The notes under the pieces were generated by a model that worked only from the letters and a program-made list of their open reading frames with translations, was not told where the DNA came from and searched no databases. Made by a program: the position numbers and the translations under genes. Source: Saprospiraceae bacterium (lineage in GTDB: Bacteria > Bacteroidota > Bacteroidia > Chitinophagales > Saprospiraceae). Taken from it: a stretch of 51,438 bases of DNA. Shown here one piece after another: positions 16,851 to 25,029 of the stretch. The stretch lies in assembly GCA_027008645.1 (NCBI GenBank), contig JALVEE010000004.1, forward strand, positions 1-51,438. Reading direction: 5' to 3'. Numbering within the stretch: position 1 is the first letter of the stretch; every line of letters begins with the position of its first letter.

Positions 16851-19574
16851 TTATTTAACTATTTTCCCTGATAAATATCCTGATTTTGTCTCTATTTTAT
16901 AATAATACATTCCGCTTTTCAGAGGTCTATTGATGCTTATGGTATTAGTTCCTTGATCATAATATCTTTTTGTACTGAAAACCTTGTTTCCTCTCATATC
17001 ATAAAGGAGTATTTTTACCATTTGTGCTTTATTCAGATACAATTGCATATTTATTTTGTTCTGTACCGGATTGGGAAAAATCTCAACATGATTTTTAGAA
17101 TTAGCTATATAATCATTATTAGATACTAGATATTTATCAAATAGTGATTGTGCTCTATCCGCATTTGTTTTGATACCGGATTCACTTGTTCCACCAACAA
17201 GTGCAAAGTTAATAGTGAGAGTATCACCGGCATTAAGAGAATATGGTCCTACAGACAACATTGTACTCCAATCGCCTTTTTGATTTTGTTTGAAGTCGTT
17301 CAATTCTCCTTTAAGATATTTGTATTTTTTTGATTCACTGAGATAATCTACCGCACTGGCTACAGATACATAATTAAGTTTATCAGAATTATCCAAAAGT
17401 TTAATGCCGCAATAGATTCCATTTTCATGTTGATAGAGCAATCTTTTGCTTTCGTCTTTTTCAATATAATTTTCTGCAAAATCCGAAATATCAAAATCCA
17501 TAAACTGAGATAAATAAAAATCATCCAAATCTTCGGAGCCTTGATTGATAATATTGTACTTAAAAAGGATTAATTCCCTGTATGGATCGAGGTTCCACGA
17601 ATAGCTGGTTTGATCTACTACGATATTTTTGCTGTCCGGATGACCCGCATCCGAATATTTTATATTTATATCAAGATTGGAAATTGTACCGGCATTTATC
17701 TCAAATTTAGTCCCCTCTAAATGTTGAAAATCTTTTTGACTCCCTTTTTCCGAAACATCCACTATATAATCATCGCTATTTCCAAACATTAAACTACCGA
17801 AATAAAGTATATTCTTACCATCTTTGGGATAAATCAGACCATTTCCAACACCATCAGGAACATAAGTCCCAAAAGTTCCAATATTGGAAATAGACAATGT
17901 CATTTCGTTATTATCCTGATTAACCATAAATATACCTTTTCTTGCTTCTTTGAGTATCCAATCATCCTTATCCAAAGTTACTTCAATGGGCTTACTATCC
18001 AGATCAAATGAGTATTCTTGGAGTTTTTTATAATTATCAATAACAAAATTTTCCTCTCCGTCTTCGGTTTTTATACTGATATCAACCGGCATAGAAAATA
18101 AATTTTGTGTTTGAAATTGTTCGATGTCCAGTGTCAATTTGTATTTTCCTTCGTTTTCTACAGCACTCCAATCATATAAGTAAATAGGATGATAGTCTCC
18201 GTAAATCCACTGATCAAAAAATACATCTAAATCCTTTCCGGAAATATTTTCACATATAAATTCGAAATCTTCAGTTGTTGCTGTACCATATCTTTTTGCA
18301 CTTCTACCATATGACTTCAGGATTTTAAAAAACCTGTCATCTCCTACAAAATGCCTGAGCATATGCAGAACCCATGCACCCTTTCTGTACGATAGATTCC
18401 CATCAAAAATTTCATCAGGGTTGGTAGTGATATCTTCTACGTAAATAGTTCCCTCTCCCAGATATCGCTTATCCATCATCTTGTCGTGATAAGCTTGCTT
18501 ACCATATTTGTACTCTGTCCATAAGGCTTCAGAGTATGTCGCAAAACCCTCATTCAACCAGATATGATGAAAATCTTTGCAAGTTATCATATCACCCCAC
18601 CATTGGTGTGCAAGTTCATGAGCCAATAAATACAGATGAGGACCAAGGAGGCTTGTCAGAGTTTGATGCTCCATTCCACCTGACCATGGAAATTGCGCAT
18701 TTCCATATTTCTCATTGATAAACGGATATTCACCAAAATAGTCTGAATAGGCTTGAAGCATTTCTGTAACAACTGCATATTTTTCATTATCGGCATCAAA
18801 ATCATCAGGAACTATATAATTGACTACGGGCATAGAATCGGTATCACTGTATTTAAAATAATCAGTCCTTATCTTATATGGGTGTATTGCCAGCGATATT
18901 AGATATGAAGCAATAGGATAACTTTCGTGCCATGAATATCTTATTTTGTTGTCATCAAGAGTATCTGTTGCTGTCAACAATCCATTTGAAGCAACTATAA
19001 GAGATGAGGGTACTGTTACAATCATATCTATGGAGTCAGCTTTGTCCTTTGGAAGATTTTTGCAAGGAAACCAATCAAGTGATCCATATGGTTCTGTTTT
19101 AGTCCATATTAATGCATTGTTTTTTATTACATCAAAATGAAATGACCCGCCGGGTTCACCGGAGTATTTTACACTTATTTCTATTTCTTCATCTTTTGAA
19201 TATATTTTATTTAAAAATACTTTCAATACTTTTGTATCAAAATCATGCTCAAAAAGCAAATCACTACCATTTGATTTTATGCTTTCTACAGTGAGTGAAG
19301 GTGTAAAATCCAGATCTAAGCGTTTAAGTCCGGATTTTTTACATGTACTTCTAATATCCACAATCCCTTTTATCTTTTTTGCCCCGGGAAAAATCTCCAG
19401 ATTAAATCTATAATAGTTAATATCAAAATCATCTTGATTTCCGGTATCTCTAAATTGTAAATAATTCTTGAAATAATTAGTCTTAGACTTACTACACAGT
19501 TCTACAGCATTGTCTTGAGAATAAGAAGAGATTGATAGTAAAACAAAGCTAAGTAAAAATATTTTTTTTATCAT
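16851..19574 (-). CDS. Secreted M1-family aminopeptidase with T9SS C-terminal sorting domain
   Basis: Zinc metallopeptidase of the M1 family (907 aa). Signal peptide MIKKIFLLSFVLLSISSYSQ; N-terminal beta domain; substrate-binding GGMEHQT at about residues 299-305; zinc site HELAHQWW (H319, H323) with the third ligand E342 in WLNEGFATYSE. An additional beta-rich region (about 540-820) is followed by a type IX sorting domain opening VEIFPNPVQNKINMQLYL and closing GMYYYKIETKSGYLSGKIVK. It is therefore probably exported through the outer membrane to digest peptides at or outside the cell surface. No operon partner is evident. Confidence 0.93.
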   Translation of the reverse strand: MIKKIFLLSFVLLSISSYSQDNAVELCSKSKTNYFKNYLQFRDTGNQDDFDINYYRFNLEIFPGAKKIKGIVDIRSTCKKSGLKRLDLDFTPSLTVESIKSNGSDLLFEHDFDTKVLKVFLNKIYSKDEEIEISVKYSGEPGGSFHFDVIKNNALIWTKTEPYGSLDWFPCKNLPKDKADSIDMIVTVPSSLIVASNGLLTATDTLDDNKIRYSWHESYPIASYLISLAIHPYKIRTDYFKYSDTDSMPVVNYIVPDDFDADNEKYAVVTEMLQAYSDYFGEYPFINEKYGNAQFPWSGGMEHQTLTSLLGPHLYLLAHELAHQWWGDMITCKDFHHIWLNEGFATYSEALWTEYKYGKQAYHDKMMDKRYLGEGTIYVEDITTNPDEIFDGNLSYRKGAWVLHMLRHFVGDDRFFKILKSYGRSAKRYGTATTEDFEFICENISGKDLDVFFDQWIYGDYHPIYLYDWSAVENEGKYKLTLDIEQFQTQNLFSMPVDISIKTEDGEENFVIDNYKKLQEYSFDLDSKPIEVTLDKDDWILKEARKGIFMVNQDNNEMTLSISNIGTFGTYVPDGVGNGLIYPKDGKNILYFGSLMFGNSDDYIVDVSEKGSQKDFQHLEGTKFEINAGTISNLDINIKYSDAGHPDSKNIVVDQTSYSWNLDPYRELILFKYNIINQGSEDLDDFYLSQFMDFDISDFAENYIEKDESKRLLYQHENGIYCGIKLLDNSDKLNYVSVASAVDYLSESKKYKYLKGELNDFKQNQKGDWSTMLSVGPYSLNAGDTLTINFALVGGTSESGIKTNADRAQSLFDKYLVSNNDYIANSKNHVEIFPNPVQNKINMQLYLNKAQMVKILLYDMRGNKVFSTKRYYDQGTNTISINRPLKSGMYYYKIETKSGYLSGKIVK

Positions 19575-19759
19575 TATTATTTATTTTACAGGTAACTAAA
19601 CTGATTGTTGTTTCCAATACCATGATGATTAAATCAATACAAACCACTAAATAAATTATTATAATAATAAATAAACTCTAAAACTTATTTGTTATTAATC
19701 AAGTAAAAGTATTAAATATATTTGAACTTCCCTCCAAAAAAACCACGAGGTTTAAGGGG

Positions 19760-19799
19760 GGTGCATTTATTTCAATTTAAAGAGAATGCACCTATTTCA
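19760..19799. repeat. Inverted GGTGCATT repeat and 26-nt dispersed repeat at a gene 3' end
   Basis: GGTGCATT (19760-19767) and AATGCACC (19785-19792) form an inverted repeat. Positions 19774-19799 match 43235-43260 at 25 of 26 bases. The repeat supplies the last codons of the small gene read on the minus strand. Confidence 0.7.
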
Positions 19800-20068
19800 T
19801 GAACTACTTCGTAATGATGCATAAAATAGTATTCGTATGAAAGCTCATAACCAACAGGAATTGAATTAATAGTTTTGATTACTTCTTCTTCTGTTTCAGC
19901 TTTAATCACAATCCACATTAGGGCATCATCAATACTCATTGCGATCGAAACCAATTTTCCACTATTGCGCAAGTGAGTAAGAATAATATTTTCTATCTCT
20001 TCAAAATTATTTTCTTTATATACTATGGGATTAAAATAATCCAATTCAACCATAAAATGCTGTTCCAT
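19772..20068 (-). CDS. Small muconolactone-isomerase/YciI-like alpha-beta barrel protein
   Basis: A 98-aa protein starting at the ATG at 20068 (MEQHFMVELDYF); a TTG two codons earlier is less likely. The pattern of a beta strand (HFMVELDY), a helix (EIENIILTHLRNSGKLVSIAM), strand (ALMWIVIKAETEEEVIKTI) and a closing strand (YELSYEYYFMHH) is that of short Bacteroidota proteins resembling muconolactone delta-isomerase, a dimeric ferredoxin-like fold. The function is unknown. The last residues (EIGAFSLN) are encoded by a dispersed repeat, so the native C-terminus may have been replaced. Confidence 0.6.
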   Translation of the reverse strand: MEQHFMVELDYFNPIVYKENNFEEIENIILTHLRNSGKLVSIAMSIDDALMWIVIKAETEEEVIKTINSIPVGYELSYEYYFMHHYEVVHEIGAFSLN

Positions 20069-20502
20069 ATTCAAATATTTTTAACATTTAGCTTTGTCTA
20101 TACACGAATTTTCAGCCAAGTAGAACAATCATTTCGGCCAAAATCAGTACAAACAATATTAAAGAATCTTTAATGGTCTCGGGTAATATTACCCAAAAGT
20201 AAATTTTATTTATTAATTTACTATGATTAATGTTATTATTTTTTGCATTTTGTTTTAAATAATGTTTAAAAAGATAGAATAACAGTAAATAGTGTCTGCA
20301 CAAAAACACATCAAATTTTAAATCAAAAACAAAATCCGGTCAAAAAGGCGTATTTCATTTTTTCGCTTTACCCATTGCTTTGCCTCTGACTCCTAAAGGA
20401 GAATCAACCCGCAACGCGAAAAAATGAAATGCATCCGGTCAAACTCAAGTATGGTTATATCTGGGAAAAATTGATTGTTTTTTTGCAGACACTAAAAGAA
20501 AT
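20069..20502. other. Gene-free spacer of 434 bp holding a nested repeat element
   Basis: The region between the small protein gene and the OstA-like gene has no credible ORF. It is dominated by the inverted-repeat structure at 20290-20494; the rest is AT-rich sequence with no recognisable signal. Confidence 0.55.
20290..20494. repeat. MITE-like 205-bp element with nested inverted repeats
   Basis: The outer ends are TAGTGTCTGCACAAAAACA (20290-20308) and TGTTTTTTTGCAGACACTA (20476-20494), complementary at 18 of 19 positions. Nested inside are GGCGTATTTCATTTTTTCGC (20347-20366) and, in opposite orientation, 20416-20436, which starts GCGAAAAAATGAAATG and ends CATCC. No ORF lies inside. It may be a miniature element, or simply two REP-like units in opposite orientation. 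Confidence 0.6.
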
Positions 20503-22401
20503 TTATTTTTTCTCTTTTGTATCCGGTTTTATTTCGGAATCTTGTTTTTCTTGAACATCTTCTTTTATTTGAACACCGTCTTTTTCTTGAATTTCTTGTT
20601 TTTCTTGAACATCTTCTTTTGTTTTGGGTCTATATTTTTCCATCCATTTGAATCCGTCAAGAAAATGCGGATTTAATATTTCTTGCTTTATCGGAATGAG
20701 ATTGGATTTAGGTGTGCCAAAAAATTTGATGATTTTTATTTTATTGTTTTTGAAGTCAAATTTTATTTTACTGCATACGGTTTTTACTGTTCCGGTGAGT
20801 TCTTGTTTATCATTTTCCATATGGTAAATTGTTTCGGCATTGCCATCGACATCCATTCTATTCAAGCTATCGTGTTTAAAATAGCTCAATACGGTTTTAC
20901 CTTTAATTTGATTGTACAGATTTTCTGCTATCATATTTGTTATAAAGCCATTATTTCTGGCAAATATTTTATCAATCCCTCCGTTTTTTGAATAAATACT
21001 GATAGTATCTCCGGTTATTTGAGTGCTATCGGACCACAAGACAGGTGTTTTGTAAAGGATATACAGAGAATCGTCGGGAAAATAACTCAATGAATCAGAT
21101 ATTGATTGATAATCTTTGTTGTAGATTCTGACATTATAAAATGCTTTTAGTACTTTCGTTGTATCTTCATTAATGATATAATCCATAGAAATCAAGGTAT
21201 CGGCAGATAGATATGTTGTATCTTCATTGTCCATAAAAAACATAAGTAATCTCTTAGTAGAATCCCCATAAGCAAGCATATAATTGCTTTGTTTCTCTAT
21301 AAACATCTTGGAGCTATTAATCACAATATTGGATATTGTATCGATAAAAATCACATCGCCTGATGCAAACCCCTTTCCTGTTTTTTTAGAATAATCGGTA
21401 TTATCAGCTGTTATTGTAATTTCTTTATCATTGATTGTGGATCTTCCTTTGGCTATAAAGCTTTCCGTATCGTGATTATACAATATTCTTTTTCCAGTAG
21501 CCGATTGAGTTTTGCTTTTGAAATTAGCATGACCGATAAGCATACTGGTGTTTTTCTTTGTATTGTGAATTATGGTATCTGCTTTTGCAAATATGTCATT
21601 TTCTTTGTACTCTGCATTTCCCATCAATATATACTCCGAAAGGCTGTCAATATAATGAAGTTTGTCAGCTATTGCAGCAGCATCATTTTTCTTGTAAGTC
21701 ATGTTTTTTTCAAACAGGGCATTTCCTGTTTTTATGTCGTAAAAACCGTCTTCACAATAAATAATGGAGCTGTCTTGTTCGATTAAAGTTTTGGTTAGAA
21801 AATATGCAATCCTTTTATCGGTATCAAAATCTAATGAATCGGTATGCAATACAAATGAAGAGTCTTTGACCGATACATAATCACTAAATTTTATCTTATT
21901 TTGGTTAACATAGTAAACACCATTTATCGAAGTGAGTTCCGATGTTTTTTGGCTCAATACCGCACCTGTATTATATCGTCCGATTTTATTGTGTACATCA
22001 TAATACAGATGGTCGGTTTTAAGTGTCTTTTCACCATTTTCCATAACGACTCGACTTATTAATTCGGCTTTAAGCGAGTCACCGTCATATATCAAAGTAT
22101 CACTAAATATTTTGATAGTATCGTGTTGAATAATCACAATATTACCATATGCAAATAATTTTTTTCCATTTACAATAGCGGTATCTGCAAAAAAGAATGT
22201 GCTGTCATGGTAGATTTTGACATTGCCGTTCAGATGTCTAATAAATTGGTCATTATCCTTGATAATTTTTGTGTTATCAGAATTATATATCAATATTTCA
22301 TCAGTCGAACTTGTGTCGGCGTTTTCTTGTGACGACAAAAGAATAGGCATAAGAAATACCGTAATAGTAAGAATTAATATTTTAAAAATAATTTTCTTCA
22401 T
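20503..22401 (-). CDS. OstA-like (LptA/LptD N-domain) envelope protein
   Basis: A 632-aa protein with a signal peptide (ILILTITVFLMPILLSSQ) and many short beta-strand repeats of the OstA/LptA type, such as RHLNGNVKIYHDSTFFFADTA, YGNIVIIQHDTIKIFSDTL and MGNAEYKENDIFAKADTI. Proteins of this type form a beta-jellyroll that carries lipopolysaccharide across the periplasm, and OstA-like proteins of this size are standard in Bacteroidota. The last 45 residues are a low-complexity tail of repeated Lys-Glu-Asp-Val-Gln-type units (EDVQEKQ), absent from the core fold and probably free to vary. A TAGTGTCTG hairpin lies between the likely promoter and the start codon. The role in LPS export is inferred from the family. 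Confidence 0.82.
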   Translation of the reverse strand: MKKIIFKILILTITVFLMPILLSSQENADTSSTDEILIYNSDNTKIIKDNDQFIRHLNGNVKIYHDSTFFFADTAIVNGKKLFAYGNIVIIQHDTIKIFSDTLIYDGDSLKAELISRVVMENGEKTLKTDHLYYDVHNKIGRYNTGAVLSQKTSELTSINGVYYVNQNKIKFSDYVSVKDSSFVLHTDSLDFDTDKRIAYFLTKTLIEQDSSIIYCEDGFYDIKTGNALFEKNMTYKKNDAAAIADKLHYIDSLSEYILMGNAEYKENDIFAKADTIIHNTKKNTSMLIGHANFKSKTQSATGKRILYNHDTESFIAKGRSTINDKEITITADNTDYSKKTGKGFASGDVIFIDTISNIVINSSKMFIEKQSNYMLAYGDSTKRLLMFFMDNEDTTYLSADTLISMDYIINEDTTKVLKAFYNVRIYNKDYQSISDSLSYFPDDSLYILYKTPVLWSDSTQITGDTISIYSKNGGIDKIFARNNGFITNMIAENLYNQIKGKTVLSYFKHDSLNRMDVDGNAETIYHMENDKQELTGTVKTVCSKIKFDFKNNKIKIIKFFGTPKSNLIPIKQEILNPHFLDGFKWMEKYRPKTKEDVQEKQEIQEKDGVQIKEDVQEKQDSEIKPDTKEKK

Positions 22402-22412
22402 AAGGTCTATAT

Positions 22413-22440
22413 ATAGTGTCTGTTTTTGTGCGGACGCTAT
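22413..22440. repeat. TAGTGTCTG palindrome in the leader of the OstA-like gene
   Basis: ATAGTGTCTG (22413-22422) pairs with CGGACGCTAT (22431-22440) over 10 bp. Relative to the perfect copy at 6200-6227 it uses G.U pairs at positions that keep the stem. It lies 12-39 nt upstream of the ATG at 22401, so the hairpin would fall in the 5' leader. Confidence 0.65.
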
Positions 22441-22548
22441 CTAAACACAAAGAAACGAAGATTGATTATATGCTGAGTAATAATTTAGTTTTTTTATGAA
22501 ATAATTAACTACTAAGCGTATTTAGGTTAAAGTTTAATTAATAATTTC

Positions 22549-22556
22549 TATATTTG
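22549..22556 (+). promoter_or_regulatory. Predicted -7 box of the subtilase gene
   Basis: TATATTTG matches TAnnTTTG exactly and leaves a leader of about 30 nt before the ATG at 22591. No good upstream TTTG box was found at the usual distance. Confidence 0.45.
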
Positions 22557-22590
22557 CAAACTTTATTTTAAATTATTAAATCATACAAAG

Positions 22591-24231
22591 ATGAAAAATA
22601 TTATAACATTACTGATTTTTACAGTTTTTAGTTTTACTATTCAGGCACAAACAGCTTCCAAAGACTGGTTGTTATTGGATTATACTACAGATAGTGTACC
22701 CGGAATTAGTGCTAAAAAAGCTTATGCGGAATTATTGAAAGGCAGAAAAAGTGTTCCTGTTATTGTTGCTGTTATCGATGGAGGAGTTGACTATATGCAC
22801 GAAGATCTTAAAGATATTATGTGGCACAACCCGGGTGAAATACCGGGAAACAAAAAAGATGATGACAAAAATGGTTATGTTGATGATGTATATGGCTGGA
22901 ATTTTATAGGAGGAGCTGACGGTAGGAATGTAGATCACGACAATCTTGAGGTAGCCAGAATAGTAAAAGCTTATGAGTACAAATACGATAAAGCCGACCC
23001 TAAAAAACTAACTAAAAAGCAAAGAAAGGAATATGCGATTTACATGAAAGCTAAGAAAGAATTGGAAGAAAACAGGCGTAAAGCAGCTGAAAAAGTGGCG
23101 AAATATAAGGAAAGGAAAGATTTGGCTTTGCATAAATTAGAACTCGTGGAGAAACAAATGAAAGAGCAAGGTATTGGGTTTGATAAAATTGACAGTCTTG
23201 ATGTTTCGAAAGATACCTTGGTAGAACAAGGAGTAAATTTTATAAAAAGAGTGAGAAATATGCCCGATATCAAATCTATCGAAGATGTGAGAAACATGGT
23301 TATAAAAACATTTAAGAGACCAATTGATTATTTTTCAGAGCAAATACTTTACCATTATAATAAAGACTATGATGCAAGGAAAATTGTAGGTGACAATTAT
23401 TTGGACTCAAGCGAAAGATATTATGGAAATCCCGATGTGAAAGGTCCTGATGCCAGTCACGGAACACATGTGTCAGGCACTATTGCTGCCGTAAGACACA
23501 ATGGTATAGGTATGGACGGAATAGCAGACAATGTTAGAATAATGGCTGTTAGAGTAGTTCCAAATGGAGACGAAAGGGATAAAGACGTCGCAAATGGCAT
23601 CAGATATGCTGCGGATAATGGAGCCAGCATCATCAATATGAGTTTTGGTAAAAGTTATTCATGGGATAAAAAAGCTGTGGACAAAGCTGTAAGGTATGCA
23701 GAAAAGAAAGGAGTTTTGATGATTCATGCTGCCGGAAATAGCTCTGAAAACAATGACGTGGTTACCCACTATCCTACTGATAAATTTGAAAAGAGAATGT
23801 GGTTTTGCAGAAAACACGCAAAAAGTTGGATGGATATAGGAGCGAATTCATATAAAAACGATAGTTTCTTTGTAGCGCCGTTCTCTAACTACGGTAAAGA
23901 AGAAGTCGATCTCTTTGCTCCCGGTGTTGCAATTTATTCGACAACACCTGAAAACACTTATGCAAGCTATCAAGGTACAAGTATGGCTACACCTGTTGTT
24001 GCAGGAGTAGCAGCTGTGCTAAAATCATATTTCCCAGGATTGTCTGCTAAACAAATTAAGAAAATATTGATGGAATCATCAGTTAAGAAAAACTTAAAAG
24101 TGTATGTTCCCGGAACAGAGAATAAGAAAGTTGCAGATTTCAAAGATTTAAGTGTATCCGGTGGGGAAGTGAATCTGTACAATGCTATAAAAATGGCTAT
24201 TGAAAAATATGGAAATAAAGCAGCTAAATAA
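22591..24231 (+). CDS. S8-family subtilisin-like serine protease, exported
   Basis: A 546-aa subtilase with signal peptide MKNIITLLIFTVFSFTIQAQ. The catalytic triad is complete: Asp63 in AVIDGGVDYMHEDL, His290 in ASHGTHVSGTIAA, and Ser464 in GTSMATPVVAGVAA; the oxyanion Asn is in HAAGNSS. About 160 residues (roughly 120-280) between Asp and His are an inserted, highly charged, largely helical segment (KKLTKKQRKEY...), seen in Bacteroidota subtilases and possibly a regulatory or substrate-recognition insert. There is no C-terminal sorting domain, so it probably acts in the periplasm. It is monocistronic. Confidence 0.93.
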   Translation: MKNIITLLIFTVFSFTIQAQTASKDWLLLDYTTDSVPGISAKKAYAELLKGRKSVPVIVAVIDGGVDYMHEDLKDIMWHNPGEIPGNKKDDDKNGYVDDVYGWNFIGGADGRNVDHDNLEVARIVKAYEYKYDKADPKKLTKKQRKEYAIYMKAKKELEENRRKAAEKVAKYKERKDLALHKLELVEKQMKEQGIGFDKIDSLDVSKDTLVEQGVNFIKRVRNMPDIKSIEDVRNMVIKTFKRPIDYFSEQILYHYNKDYDARKIVGDNYLDSSERYYGNPDVKGPDASHGTHVSGTIAAVRHNGIGMDGIADNVRIMAVRVVPNGDERDKDVANGIRYAADNGASIINMSFGKSYSWDKKAVDKAVRYAEKKGVLMIHAAGNSSENNDVVTHYPTDKFEKRMWFCRKHAKSWMDIGANSYKNDSFFVAPFSNYGKEEVDLFAPGVAIYSTTPENTYASYQGTSMATPVVAGVAAVLKSYFPGLSAKQIKKILMESSVKKNLKVYVPGTENKKVADFKDLSVSGGEVNLYNAIKMAIEKYGNKAAK

Positions 24232-24710
24232 TAAAGGCAAATAATATTTACAAAAAAAAGAGGTGAGTGTTGAACTCACCTCCTAACTACTAACTAAAAC
24301 GTACATTGTTGAATTTTCTAAATTGTCTCTTACACGAGTTGTTAATTCAAACAAAACTAATTAGTACAAAAAACGACATAGAACTATTTTATAGATTTAC
24401 TTTCATTATCAGATAACTCAATCTAAAATCAAATAATGAAAGTTTTGTTATCATTCACAGGATTTAAAACCAAAACTCGCTATCAAGATGCAGCTGGGAT
24501 ACGATGTGCTGCAAAAAAATTAAAAAAAAATTAATTTTTTTCCAAGCCCTCACTTTCTATTTTAAAATACAGGAAAAGGAGAGGGAATATAGTTCTGATT
24601 GTTAGGGAAAAATATGGAAGATTAAGTTGGTGATTGTTCTGTAGGAATTCCTTAAAAAGCAAAAAGTGAAAGGGAAGAAATCTTCCGGTCATTATGATAA
24701 TTCGTTTTTA
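24232..24710. other. Gene-free convergent spacer, about 480 bp
   Basis: Lies between the subtilase (plus) and the ATL gene (minus). It contains the hairpin at 24251-24282, a perfect A/T palindrome at 24524-24541 and a CCCTC...GAGGG pair near 24545-24586. No ORF or RNA gene could be recognised. Confidence 0.55.
24251..24282 (-). terminator. Hairpin with minus-strand U-tract
   Basis: GAGGTGAGT (24260-24268) and ACTCACCTC (24274-24282) form a perfect 9-bp stem with a 5-nt loop. On the minus strand it is followed by eight T residues, the form of an intrinsic terminator for leftward transcripts. On the plus strand it lies 29 bp after the subtilase stop and may also define that 3' end. Confidence 0.7.
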
Positions 24711-25025
24711 TTAATTCTCCGGATACCATACTTTACTCTCAAAATCCACAATCTTATTGTCTTTTATCTCTATTCCTTCTGCTTCCAGCATTTTTTGCAT
24801 CATATCAGGAGTAGGAAAATGGTTTCTACCCGACAATTCACCTTTGCGATTGACTACCCTGTGGGCAGGAACAGACATACCTTGAGAGAAACTTTTATTC
24901 AATGCCCAACCTACCATTCTGGCTGAACCAAGTTCCAGGAAGTTGGCAATTATACCGTAAGTGCAAACCTTACCTCTCGGAATTTTTTGCGTTAACCGAT
25001 ATACCCTTTGATGATAGTTGCTCAT
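24711..25025 (-). CDS. Alkyltransferase-like (ATL) MGMT-family protein
   Basis: A 104-aa DNA-binding protein of the O6-alkylguanine transferase family (start at the ATG at 25025; the ATG at 25043 would overlap the protease gene). It keeps the helix-turn-helix and arginine-finger region (IPRGKVCTYGIIANFLELGSARMVGWAL), but the active-site PCHR is replaced by PAHR (VPAHRVVNRKG). ATL proteins lacking this cysteine cannot transfer the alkyl group; they bind lesions and recruit nucleotide-excision repair. It follows the DegQ-like gene by 4 bp and is probably cotranscribed. Confidence 0.88.
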   Translation of the reverse strand: MSNYHQRVYRLTQKIPRGKVCTYGIIANFLELGSARMVGWALNKSFSQGMSVPAHRVVNRKGELSGRNHFPTPDMMQKMLEAEGIEIKDNKIVDFESKVWYPEN

Positions 25026-25029
25026 AAAT

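Noticed and set aside
24524-24541. Perfect A/T palindrome as an origin or binding site
   Set aside because: A run of A, TTAA and T in an AT-rich spacer is expected by chance, and no accompanying motifs were seen.
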